Part shown: in pieces, positions 1-9,539 of the stretch
Numbering within the stretch: position 1 is the stretch's first letter
How the letters are laid out: the number at the start of each line of letters is the position of its first letter
Origin: Neckera pumila
Lineage: Eukaryota > Streptophyta > Bryopsida > Hypnales > Neckeraceae
Direction: 5' to 3'
DNA length: 64,000 nt
NCBI GenBank assembly: GCA_963969595.1
Contig: OZ018418.1
Span: forward strand, 9,243,001-9,307,000
The notes under the pieces: generated by a model
The model's input: only the letters and a program-made list of their open reading frames with translations
What the model was told of the DNA's origin: nothing
Database searches by the model: none
Program-made: the position numbers and the translations under genes

Positions 1-975
1 CAAAGGCCATGACACTCGACAAGGCGGATTTCCTTGACGATGCGTACTCCGTGGATGGAGCTGCAGGTCCAAGATCAACCCCCTCCTTGTCGAAGAGAAA
101 ACTGAGGTCCAGTCAGGATTCTCCAGCCAGCCACCGCTCAAGACAGCCACCTCCCATCGTTGACGATGAAGATGATCTGACCGAAGAGGAGGAGGACGAG
201 GAGGAGGAGGAGGATGTTGACCCCATTGAGCTCGGTGGGTTGGATGAGTTCCCAACGCCGACCAGTCGTCCATCAGGAGATGTTCCGGGGTCCTCCGCAA
301 GCTCTATGCTACCGCCGTTGTCCTAGATGCCAAGGACTCCTACTCCGGCTGCCCGACCTCAAAAAAAGAGGAAACAGGACACGATCGCAAGTGTGGTCAA
401 ACAGTTGGCAGATATTCAAAAGCAAAATGCAGAGTCGTTGGCGAATATGGCAAGGCAGAACGAGTTGGCGCAGAAGCAACAAGAGCTTGCGTTGATGCAG
501 CTGAGGATAGACATGGAACGGGAAAGGCTGCAGAACCAGGAAATGGTGAGGCTAAACCAAGAGTGGATGAAGGAGGAGTCCAAGCATAGCAGAGAAATGA
601 TGCAGCTCATGATGAACAGAGTGGGAACTAAACCAATGGCAGCTCTGCCACTTGCATCTCACTCTCCGCCATTGCTACTGCAAGGCCAGCCTTCTGGTTT
701 GAACATCAGCAATGTGTCGTCAGAGGCAATGAGAGGGCCGCCTCCTCTTCCCTCCGTGGAACCAGTCCATGACCCTCTTCCTCCGACAGACGACATCCCC
801 GCCCAACCTGCTTCAGCTGCAGTGCAACAAGAAGGACCTCTGCAGCACAAAGTTGTTGGCGTCGTAACAGCATTGACAGAGACAGTAGAGATTATGGTTG
901 GGCACAACCTGTCTCTGAATGCCTCTGAGGTGGAACCTGGAAGTGATGACCTGCCCACCGGAGATCCACCAGCAA
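1..975 (+). CDS. Copy 1 exon 1: acidic and coiled-coil region
   Basis: The frame runs from the window edge to a donor at 976, interrupted only by TAG at 324-326. An acidic tract (about residues 50-68, nearly all Glu and Asp) precedes a KKRK basic patch and a long Gln/Glu/Met-rich helix with heptad character (about residues 115-200). The region then becomes Pro-rich. The donor after PPA (intron from 976) is supported because copy 2 has the same GTTGTG donor in the same phase. The TAG aligns with a His codon in copy 2, which suits an original CAG or CAC/CAT. The function of this part is not recognisable. Confidence 0.65.
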
Positions 976-1010
976 GTTGTGCCCAATAATCATTCGATGT
1001 TGTTGTGTAG

Positions 1011-1034
1011 TTTTAGCTCAACTCGAGCTAAAGT
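1011..1034. repeat. GCGC/CTCGAG-type intron palindrome, intron 1 of copy 1
   Basis: An imperfect palindrome of the type TTTAGCTC-AA-CTCGAGCTAAA lies in the 5' half of intron 1 (976-1181). A degenerate version sits at the matching place in copy 2 (19,976-19,997). Confidence 0.6.
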
Positions 1035-1181
1035 GTTTGCTAGAGTTTTCCTGCCCATGTCATTGTATATAGAATAGTCTTAGTATTTGAACTTGGAAAA
1101 CGCAATTTTGTAATCTGGGAACTCAAATTTGTAATATCTGGATCTCTCACAGAGAATGTTTTGCTCAATCATGAATTGCAG

Positions 1182-1390
1182 GCTCTGTAAATCTCCAAAT
1201 GTTGCCCGAAGTATGTCAATTTCCTTCCGCTGAATCTGATCCGCTATTGACGACGAGCACTTCCGACAAGGATGACACTCGGCCAGGTTCGGTCCAATCC
1301 ATAGAGGTAGGTGAGGATGTGTCAGTCCCGAATGAGGCACCATCAACTCATGAGGATGATGATCAACTTTCAGGACGTACTCGAGCAAAG
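1182..1390 (+). CDS. Copy 1 exon 2: short linker exon
   Basis: The acceptor TTGCAG ends at 1181 and the donor GTACAA starts at 1391. The exon begins with two bases of a split codon, matching the one base left by exon 1. The start reads SVNLQMLPEVC; the matching part of copy 2 reads PANPQSLPNVC with the same acceptor phase. The exon ends in phase 0. It is Ser/Asp-rich and has no known domain. Confidence 0.6.
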
Positions 1391-1538
1391 GTACAATACA
1401 CTCTTATGTTGTGAGATTTCTGCTGAATTTGCACGTTGCACGTTTGACATTGATTTCATATGATTTTGCATGATTGGTGTCCGCATTCAACCAGTTTCAC
1501 GATTGTAACTAGCAACACATTCATCCGTTTCATAGCAG

Positions 1539-2326
1539 GAATCAAATCCTCCAGTAGATCTTGAGGGATCGTCCGAAGGCGTGCATCGGACATTGAGGTC
1601 CAGGGTGGCAAAGAAGTGGATCAATGTTGTCCTGGACCTCAATGGCATTCTTTGTGTCTGCAAGGACTGGAAGTCCAAGGGGTCCTCAAGAGAATTCAAC
1701 CGGCAGTCGAAGCCACACTCTGCCACGACTGGCGCGATCGTGGGGCCTAAGGCTGTGTATATCCGGCCCAATTGCTCCACGTTTCTGATAGAGTTAAAAA
1801 AATAGCCATTGTTTCAGTGTGGAGCTCCATGAAGAAGTCCTCTACGGAGGACATTTGCGCTTACCTGTTTCGGGAAGGTGAATTGCCTTTCTTGGTCCTT
1901 GGACAAGACTCCTGCAGAACCATTAAGTGCACGGATAGAGCTAGCAAGTTAAGCTCATATAAAGAGCCCGGAACTAATAAAGAGTTGTTTCTTCAGGACT
2001 TGGATTTGCTTTTCGGTGGCTCCAAAGGAAGTTTTACACCTGAAAATACTGTCATAGTTGACGACAGCCCTTGCAAGCACATCACGAATAAGCCGGAAAA
2101 CGTTATATTGTCAGACTCCTGGACTAGCCGAGGAAATGGGTACAAGGACACGTACCTCCTTACGGTCCTGCTTCCTTGGTTCCAGCAATTGCACGTCAAC
2201 CACAACGTGGGGCTGAAATCCTTCCGAGAAGATAAGAAATGGAGAATTGGAAGGCGAATGCTCAGCAAGGAAAGGGGCCATCGTGAGTACAACAAACTCA
2301 TGGAGGTGGTCCGCGGGTCAGCTAAT
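1539..2326 (+). CDS. Copy 1 exon 3: NIF/FCP1-like HAD domain
   Basis: The acceptor CATAGCAG ends at 1538. The frame reads KKWINVVLDLNGIL (motif I), then shifts at the A run 1796-1802, and continues as SVWSSMKKS (motif II region, WSS), FLQDLDLLF and VIVDDSP (motif IV). The Lys expected in KDL is Gln here. The donor GTTAGT at 2327 is in phase 0 and is matched in copy 2 by GTTGGT, so the TAG just after it lies inside the intron. Confidence 0.65.
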
Positions 2327-2353
2327 GTTAGTTAGACCTGCTTATGGAGGTAT

Positions 2354-2592
2354 GCAATTCAGCTGTGGTCGCGCTGATATGTAGCAATTGCTAGCTTGTA
2401 AGTCAGATGCTTTCACTTCATTGCGGTTCAACTCGAGTCGCGCTCATATGTACCATCTCCTAGCTTAATAGTCAGAACTTTTCAGTCCCTTGCGTATTTA
2501 GCTCGAGTCGCGCTGATATGTAGCTACCACTAGCTTAGTTGTCAATGCTTATCGGTCAATTCCGTTTGAGCTCGAGTCGCGCTAATATGTAA
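2354..2592. repeat. Four tandem GCGC-type palindromes in intron 3 of copy 1
   Basis: Intron 3 (2327-2680) contains four units of about 70 bp. Each carries a version of AGCTCGAGTCGCGCTGATATG, at about 2354, 2428, 2498 and 2566, followed by CTAGCTTA-type spacer. The core GAGTCGCGCT is nearly constant while the spacer drifts. Confidence 0.65.
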
Positions 2593-2680
2593 GGCCAGCC
2601 AACCTTCTTCTTCTAGACCAAGGACTCCTAAAATGTGGACCACTATGAATGTCTGCTAACTTGGTTCCTTATCCTTTCAG

Positions 2681-3319
2681 GTGAGGGATAGATCAACGTC
2701 TCCAAGATCGGATGCTACTCTGCCATGCCAGGCTTCGGCAGACTCCATCCTTGACTATGGGCAGTTCGTGATACTTAGTACGGGGAACTTCTTGTGCTCG
2801 GCGCCGACGGTCAATTCTACCATGGACTTCTCTGTGAAGTCAATCAAGGACAGGGTGGTAGACAGCCCTCCCGAGCGCAAACCGCGCCTACCTGCTTCGT
2901 GCTCGCCATTTCCTTTGCGCTCTAGGGGAGATCGACATTCATCAGGGTCACCAACTGCCTCCGATAGAGGGACGCAAAGGAAGCTCTATGGAGATGCCAA
3001 TTATCCAATGTTTGCACCAAAAGTGAAGTTGGATGTCCTAGAACCACACCCAAAAATTGTTCCCCAGTCAATTCTTCCGCCGTTGGTTTCGCAGCAACGT
3101 GCATTGACTCAAAGGAAGACTTTGAAGAGAAGACATGATGGGCCATCCTGTAGTCAATCCTCGGCTCGAAGTTGGGACTCGTGGGAGCGGAGGTCATTAC
3201 TAGCACAGCAGAGGGAACACTTGCGCCAAAACGAGACGATCGCCAAGGGGGGATACAGTCGTGGACCCGAAATTTTGAAGGCCTTGGAAAAGCTAAAGGA
3301 CACAGCGCATAGTTCATAG
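2681..3319 (+). CDS. Copy 1 exon 4: C-terminal exon
   Basis: The acceptor CCTTTCAG ends at 2680. The frame is open for 212 codons to TAG at 3317-3319. The first 26 residues align without a gap to copy 2 and share ASADSILDYG. The remainder is basic and Ser/Arg-rich, ending with EILKALEKLK. There is no known domain; its conservation between copies shows it is part of the protein. Confidence 0.6.
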   Translation: MRDRSTSPRSDATLPCQASADSILDYGQFVILSTGNFLCSAPTVNSTMDFSVKSIKDRVVDSPPERKPRLPASCSPFPLRSRGDRHSSGSPTASDRGTQRKLYGDANYPMFAPKVKLDVLEPHPKIVPQSILPPLVSQQRALTQRKTLKRRHDGPSCSQSSARSWDSWERRSLLAQQREHLRQNETIAKGGYSRGPEILKALEKLKDTAHSS

Positions 3320-3499
3320 TGGATTACACTAGATTTTCTAAAGATGTAGATAGAAGGTAGAAATGTATAGAGTTCTTGGAGAACTATTCGGCATGGCATA
3401 TCTTACACAGGGCTCTTCCGTACATTGTGAGCAATGCAAGCTGGGAAAATGTTACAAACCGGGTTGTCAAAATATCATATCTTCATTGCTTGTGATAGT

Positions 3500-3801
3500 C
3501 ATGCAACTAGAAGCTTGGGAAGATGAGGTCATGGTAACTAAACAATGAAGTGGATGCTGAACTTTGACCTGGATCAGGATACAAGTAATATAGGAACAAA
3601 ACCTCTAGGCGTCGCTCTAAGCACATTCATAAATGACACTCCAAACGGTAGCGCGTGGGGTGCGATTTCTGAGAGTGCTAGAGTGGCGTCTAGAGGACTT
3701 GTTTCTATAATGTTTGTGCCCTGAATCAGGTCAATAGTTCAGCATCCACTTCATTCTCCAGTTATCGTGGCCTCATCTTCTCAAGAAATCTATTTGTAGT
3801 G
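3500..3801 (+). mobile_element. CACTA-type foldback MITE, about 300 bp
   Basis: Long imperfect inverted arms contain AATGAAGTGGATGCTGAAC near 3545 and its reverse complement near 3755, and the similarity extends outward to both ends. The right end reads TAGTG. The same element in the opposite orientation lies at 17,246-17,545, also downstream of a NIF-like copy, so it inserted before the segmental duplication. No coding capacity. The outer left end has diverged, so that boundary is approximate. Confidence 0.7.
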
Positions 3802-4320
3802 CCTAACACGAGCGGTGGTGATGTGCTATTTTGCTGCCAAGAGTGTAATGGTACAAAAGTGAATGCTTAATTTTGACTAGGTTGTGAGTATGGAAATTAC
3901 AAAAACTAATTATTTCTGGATCCACTCTAAACACTTGCATGGACAACACTTGATTCTCTTGGAAGCAATTAAATAACAACTGCAGCTCGTGCAAGTGTTT
4001 ACAGTGGACCTACAAATGGTGTTATTTGTAATTTCTTTGCTTAAGTCTCGGATTTGGATAGTGAAAATGTGACAAATACGTGTACATTTGATGACTTTTT
4101 CAAATTAATAGTAATGCACACTGCAAATTCTGCACATCATTTGTGGATTATTCATTTCCAAACTCGTTTTGGGTCCCGTTGCATTCCATTTCAGGTGTTG
4201 TTTAGTTGAAATTCTTCTTTCTTTCCCACTTATATGTCTCCAGAGATTCCCATGTCATTGGCAAAAGACTCCCATTTCACTGGAAAACTCCCAAAATAGT
4301 GAATATGACGTTCATGGAGA
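3802..4320 (+). other. Downstream part of the segmental duplication
   Basis: This stretch matches 11,510-11,845 in reverse orientation. Shared blocks lie at about 3,805-3,870 (versus 11,795-11,845) and 4,225-4,310 (versus 11,510-11,600). Together with copy 1 and the MITE it shows that the duplicated block ran from before position 1 to about 4,310. No gene seen. Confidence 0.6.
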
Positions 4321-4460
4321 TAGTTGACTCTAATAGGACAACACTTTCTAATGGTGGGATCGATGGAATTGATGAAGTCATTTGGATTCCTGAGTCTCCA
4401 TCCACATGAGGGGCGCAAGAGGAAGAGAATGACAATCAAAATGAGGGTGGAAGAGGTCAC

Positions 4461-5048
4461 ATGAAGATCCAACAGAAAGTGTGCAAGACAAAAGATCAAT
4501 TTATCTTGGTGGTGGCGAGCAAAAACAGTGCGGAATCCACTACAAGAAATGACAAACCAAATGAAGTGCCGGAGAATGGTGACCGATTTTTGGTAGAGCA
4601 TAGAAGCCCAATTTTTGCCAACCAAGGCAAAGGCAAGCTACAACTTAGGGAAGAACTTCAAGGATGGCCACATAGTGCTCTTCCACGTGTCCTATTTGCA
4701 AGCAGTAGTAGAAATTGGGATGGTTCAAAGAACTTAAGTTTTGGAAAACATTTTGCCAAGATTCCAAATGAGAAGGTGCCTTCCATTGATCAAAAGCACA
4801 GCCTAGTATCCTCCACCAATGATGATAAGGATGAGACATTAGCTACAATGGCGCTTCGGATTGCTTCTCGCAATACACCACCACGACACAACAAAAGTTT
4901 GTCATCCCGTATGTCGCAACTTGAAAATGCAAACAAGATAACCATTCAAATAGGGCTCACATCAAGAAAACAGGAGGTCAAAGAAGGCACTCAAGGCAAC
5001 AAAAAAAGAATTTTGCAACCTTTTGCAATTTTTCCAACCAAAAATTGA
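4461..5048 (+). CDS. Hypothetical protein ORF
   Basis: An open frame of 195 codons that I do not recognise. It is polar, rich in Ser, Asn, Lys and Gln, with no membrane segment or signal peptide. The same frame is open upstream from about 4206 except for a TGA at 4407-4409, so the original reading frame may have been about 280 codons; CGA to TGA would explain the stop. The upstream part overlaps sequence duplicated at 11.5 kb. It may be the remains of a gene or a chance frame. Confidence 0.3.
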   Translation: MKIQQKVCKTKDQFILVVASKNSAESTTRNDKPNEVPENGDRFLVEHRSPIFANQGKGKLQLREELQGWPHSALPRVLFASSSRNWDGSKNLSFGKHFAKIPNEKVPSIDQKHSLVSSTNDDKDETLATMALRIASRNTPPRHNKSLSSRMSQLENANKITIQIGLTSRKQEVKEGTQGNKKRILQPFAIFPTKN

Positions 5049-5097
5049 ATGTGGGTAGAACCCCCTTGATACATGTCGGCCTGTTTCACAGGCAAAA

Positions 5098-5343
5098 ATG
5101 AAACTAGTCCCATGCCCTAAAGAAGAGAAGAGGAAAGCTATATTCAAAGTAAAAATTAAAAACAAGAAGGGCCCAAAAAAGAGGTCACGCACTTCTAAGG
5201 AAGTAGAAGAGGGAGGATGGAACCTTCGATGCTCTTCATCAGACGACATGGGAGACGCACCTGACAAAAAAGACAACAAATGGAAACAAGGATGTGAGAG
5301 TAGCGGGGCAAATGTGAAAGGAGATGACGATTTTTGTCCTTAA
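5098..5343 (+). CDS. Hypothetical Lys-rich ORF, possible second exon
   Basis: An 81-codon frame with a strongly basic start (about residues 9-35, mostly Lys and Arg) and an acidic end. A TTTCACAG acceptor-like site lies just upstream at about 5092, so it could be an exon following the 4461-5048 frame, but the implied intron would be only about 45 bp. No family recognised. Confidence 0.2.
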   Translation: MKLVPCPKEEKRKAIFKVKIKNKKGPKKRSRTSKEVEEGGWNLRCSSSDDMGDAPDKKDNKWKQGCESSGANVKGDDDFCP

Positions 5344-5549
5344 ATAGGGAATGAAGGGACGTAGATTTAGGGATTCATGTGGGTATACTACATATACAAA
5401 TAGCATGTAATGAAAAAATGTTCTTTTCATTGTTTATTGTAGCAAACCATGCTTGTCCATGTAATGAAAAAATTTACAATTTTCTTTGGTGTGCAAAATC
5501 CTATGGGAATTTCATTTCATTTTGACATCCAATCTCTTTGGGTGAAACA

Positions 5550-6880
5550 CTTTGTTTCATATATATATGCGTGAATGCGCGTGTGTGTGTTTGTTTTACA
5601 CCCTAATTTTTTGGGTAGGCGTCTTAGGTTTAGGAAATTTTTTCTTTCTTCTTCACATCCTATTTTTTTTTAATAAAGTTCAAAGTTAGACATTTGTTTG
5701 GTTTAAAATTTTAAATTCCTTTTCACATCCTATTTGTTTTTGCTTTGACACTTGCGTTGATAAAAAAATTTCACTCTCTATTTTCTTGGGTAGTACTTTT
5801 AGGTTTAGGTGAAGTTTTTTTGGTTTTTTTGCATCCTATGTTGATAGGGTTTCAACTTTGGGTTCTTTCAAAAGTTTCTCATATTTTCTAACATCCAATT
5901 TTTTTTTGGTAAGAAAATTTGATTAATGATCATTTTTCTTTTCTTTTGACATTCCATTTTTGGGATAGACGTTTTTGGTTTAGATGAAATTTTTATTTCT
6001 TCTTCCACATTCAATTTTTTTTTAGTAGACACCAAGTTAGACACCACAGTCTGATTTGATATTTTTCATTCTTTTTCACATCATGTGTATTTTGATTTGA
6101 CACTTGGGTTGGTACTGAAGTTTTGATTATTTTTCACACTCTATTTTTTGGTATAGGACTCTTTGGTTCAAATAAATTTTTTTTTTCTTAAACATCTTGT
6201 TTTAGGAGAGGCTGGACACTTGGGTTGGGGCTAAAGTTTTGATTTTTTTTACACCCTCTTTTTTGGGATAAAACACTTTGGTTAATATAATTTTTCTAAT
6301 TTTCATATTTATTCACACTCCATTTTTTGGGCTAGGTGTCTTTGGTATAGGTGGGTTTCTTTTTTCTTCTAATACCTCTTTTTTTTTTTAACAGACCCCT
6401 TTTTAGAGTGTTAGACACTTGGGTTGGTTTGAAATTTTTCATTCTTATTCACATCCCTTATATTTTGGTTTGACACTTGGGTTGGTGCACAAGTTTTGAT
6501 TATTTTTCACACTCAATTTTATTTAGGTAAGATTCTATTGTTCAATTCCAAATTTTACATTTTTTTTCACATCCTCAGATTTTAGGGCTATGCACTTGGG
6601 TAGGTGTGAATATTATTATTTTTTTGGCACCCTTTCTTTTTGGTAGATGTCTTTTGATTTAGATGATATTTTTATTTCTACTTCTACATCCTTATTATTT
6701 TAACAAACCTTTGGTTAGGCACTTGGGTTGGTTTGGATTTTTCATTCTTTTTTACATCCTATATGTTTTAGTTTGACAATTTGGTTGGTGCAATATTTTG
6801 ACACTTTGATTGATGTGAAAGTTTTGATTTTTTTTACACCTTATTTTTTTAGTTTAAATAGTTCACTCCAAATTCAAAAA
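5550..6880 (+). repeat. T-rich degenerate tandem array
   Basis: Recurrent phrases GACACTTGGGTTGG, TTCACATCCTATTTTT, TTTTTTGGGATAG and GTCTTTGGTTTAGATG recur every 50-180 bp on one strand. The pattern fits an old, much diverged satellite with a higher-order unit. No coding sequence. Confidence 0.65.
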
Positions 6881-7019
6881 AAATTTGTAACCACAATTCA
6901 ACACAATCATATCTATAAGAAAAGAATCCAGATCATATTTTAAACTAGAATCATATAGAAAACTTACCAATCCCGCTAGACCTTCACCAATATGGAGACC
7001 CTAAACCGCTGCCCGTCTC

Positions 7020-7690
7020 CCTAAAAACCACTCATTCGCCCAGCCATCTGCTAGAACTTGGCTTGTCCGCCTAGTTGTCTGCCACTACTTAGCCCGTCCG
7101 ACAATCTGACCGCCAAAATCCCGATCGTCGCCCGTCCGTTGGACACAACGCCAAATGTTTGCCTAGCCATCCACCCTCCCGTCTGTCTGCCCTTCCTTCC
7201 GCCCCCTTGTCTGTCCAGTCGTCCCCCCAAAATAAGACCAATTGCCCTCCAATCTGCCAAAAATCAACCATTTGCCCCAAACTGGTTTGTTTGTTGTCCC
7301 AATTGCCAGAAATTTGTCCTTCTTCCTACTTGTCCGCCAAAAATATGACCGTTTGTCCTCCCATCCACTAGTAATTTGCCCATCTGTACATCCATCCGCC
7401 TAAAATATGATCGTCCACCCTCCCGTCCACCAATAATTTGCCCATTCACATTGCCATCCGCCCTCCCTTCCGCCAATAATTCGCCCGTTGGCATAGCCGT
7501 TTGCCAAAATTCCAACCGTCCGTCCTCCCGTCTGCCAATAATTTGTTTGTTTGTCAAGATGTCTACCAAAATTCCAACCATCCGTTCTCTCGTCTGCCCA
7601 AATTCAGACTGTTAGCCCTCTTGTCCACCAAAATTCCAACCGTCCGCCCTCCTGTTCATCAATAATTTGGCCGTCCACCATTTTACCCAA
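7020..7690 (+). repeat. CCGTCCGCC/AAAATTCCAACC tandem array
   Basis: Degenerate units of about 60 bp alternate pyrimidine-rich CCGTCCGCCCTCC blocks with AAAATTCCAACCGTCCG or AATAATTTGCCCGTCC. Open frames on both strands here are by-products of the repeat. The CCGTCC theme resembles the arrays in the 11.9-17.1 kb insertion, but the spacer differs. Confidence 0.65.
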
Positions 7691-9240
7691 ACGCCAGTTG
7701 CATCCATTACGTCCAGACATCTAGTTTTTGGACATAATTTGCCTTGAGATGTAACATCTTGTCAACCTTGCTCCTCACCAAATCTATTTTGTGGCGTGGC
7801 GTTGGTCTGGGAGGTCTTCTCTCTCTTTTGTTCTTGCCGTGGAATTCTCTGGCGCGTTGTGGTTTTCCGTTTTTGCTCCGATTACACTATCACGCAGACT
7901 TCTTTCCTATTGAAAGGCCGTAGCTGCGGGTTTAGGGTCCCACTTCGTGCAATAGGAGTGAGGTGTTGATGAAGCTGGCGTGAGTGCTAGTGGTGGGTGC
8001 GCTGGTGAGTGGGGCACTGATGAAGCTAGCGTGAGTGCTAGTGGCAGGGTTGTCTTCTTGAACATTGCAACAAGCGCGACAACTAGACATCATAAGACGT
8101 TATATAGAGCCCTTGCGACGTCAAATAGAGTAAACGTCTAGTTGACTTTAAAATAATTCATCAAAATTATACAATTTTGACATATTAAAGTTTCATTTTA
8201 ATATAGTGTCTCAATTTCATGAATACATATTATATTCTAAATTTAGATTCATAGTTATAGTTAGATTTTTTTTTTAAATAGTTGCTAAAGATGGAATTAC
8301 ACAACAAGATGGATGCCCGTTCTACACTTTGTCTTATACAATACACAACATCAAACGTCCTACATGACATTGAACCCCATCAACATGTTAGACACGACAA
8401 CCCTGGCTAATGGTGGGTATGTTGGTGAGTGAGGTGCTGGTAAATGCAACAAGAGCAAGGTCAATGCAACAAGAGCGAGGCTCTGCTAAAGTTCCCGATT
8501 CTGTTTGGTGTTGCTTGCGTTGCCTCGACAAAAGGAGTTAGGTGAGTCGAAAGAAACCCTAAACTGTTAGATTGATTTGTTTCTTGATTTTGTTAGAACT
8601 ACATTTCATGGTGGTGGTCTTAATCCCTTTGAAGTTATTGTATCTATAGTGTAGAGTGCTTTGTCAATTGCAATCGGGCTGTTTGTCAAGGGTCTGTGGA
8701 ATTGTCATTTTGCTATGTATTGATGTGGGATTGCTGCAATTCAGACTTTTATTTTTCTTCACTGCTTTTTTGCGAGTACTATTGTAAGGTTCAATAGTCC
8801 TTGCTTGCATGTCTTTTCACTTATGTGCTCTTGATTTGTTTTAATTTTGTGCTTGCATCTAAATTGTAGAAACTTTGTAGTTGTCAAGGTGTAGCTGTGT
8901 AGGGTACCGTGCAGTATGGTTTCAGATTTAGGTGCAAGTAGTTGTTGTGTAGTTGTTTTTGCTTGGCTTAGGGTTTAGGATTTAGGCTGATGTTCCTAGT
9001 TTAGGGTTTACAGGTATGTCTTCAGGTTTTGGGTTGATATTGCTATGGTTAATGTTTTGTTGCTAGGATTTTTAAAGTTGCTTGCTAGGGTGGTTTCAAT
9101 TCATTATCATGTTGTTTTGCTTGTACAACTTATATAGAACACCGTATATAGCATTTCCATGTCTCAATTGTAGTTCAATTCTGAACACTTCCATTGGTAG
9201 GGCTTAGCACATCACTCCAGACCTCAAATATCCTTCAATG
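7691..9240. other. Intergenic, no gene recognised
   Basis: Mixed sequence with a short direct duplication near 7,970-8,045 (TGATGAAGCTGGCGTGAGTG and a near copy about 50 bp later) and a GCAACAAGAGC pair near 8,450. Nothing coding is supported. Confidence 0.4.
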
Positions 9241-9254
9241 TTAGAATTTACCCT

Positions 9255-9445
9255 TGGGCCGAGGATAATTGCCCTTGACTGGTTGAAGATTAGGGTTTAG
9301 TACCTCATTTAGATCCTCCAAAACCACTGACAACCACAATTACCACGCACCTGAAGCTAATTATCTTCAACTTAAGGATAATTATCATTGAATCAAGGAT
9401 AATTAACCTTGACTCAAGGATAATTATCCTTGAGTCAAGATTAAC
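9255..9445. repeat. AAGGATAATTATCCTT-type palindrome cluster (copy 4)
   Basis: Several versions of TCAAGGATAATTATCCTTGA are chained here. Positions 9408-9439 form a perfect 32-bp palindrome: CTTGACTCAAGGATAA followed by its exact reverse complement. The cluster lies just 5' of the copy 4 remnant. Confidence 0.75.
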
Positions 9446-9539
9446 TAAAAATAATATGGCTAAAGAACAAACCACATATGCATCAGCAACAGATAAAACC
9501 TCATCACCAAGCAGGAAGAATCGTTCATTGGCGAGGATG

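Larger units (their letters stand above)
1..3319 (+). pseudogene. NIF/FCP1-like HAD family, copy 1 (5' end outside window, frameshifted)
   Basis: Four exons can be placed by comparison with the inverted copy at 17.8-21.1 kb: 1-975, 1182-1390, 1539-2326 and 2681-3319. Exon 1 starts before the window. The product is an acidic, Glu-rich and coiled-coil N-terminal part followed by a NIF/FCP1-type HAD domain and a basic, Ser/Pro-rich C-terminal part. HAD motif I reads VVLDLNGIL, so the usual second Asp (DLDxT) is Asn, and motif IV reads VIVDDSP. NIF enzymes dephosphorylate Ser/Thr of partners such as the RNA polymerase II tail; the DxN change makes activity doubtful. Two lesions break it: an in-frame TAG at 324-326 and a one-base loss in a run of seven A at 1796-1802. 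The homopolymer break could be a sequencing error. It is a member of a family with at least four copies here. Family identity rests on motifs only. Confidence 0.7.

Noticed and set aside
976..992. TAA at 987-989 as the end of the coiled-coil protein
   Set aside because: The GTTGTG donor at 976 is conserved in phase with copy 2, and exon 2 completes the split codon; the TAA is intronic.
2327..2345. A shared TAG at the end of the NIF exon in copies 1 and 2 as the true stop or a sense TAG
   Set aside because: Both copies have a phase-0 donor (GTTAGT, GTTGGT) just before it, and the next exon continues in frame, so the TAG is intronic.
7050..7615. Overlapping open frames on both strands
   Set aside because: By-products of the CCGTCCGCC array; composition follows the repeat.
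8960..9020. Interstitial telomere repeats (TTTAGGG-like)
   Set aside because: Only isolated TTTAGGG-like words, not a tandem run.
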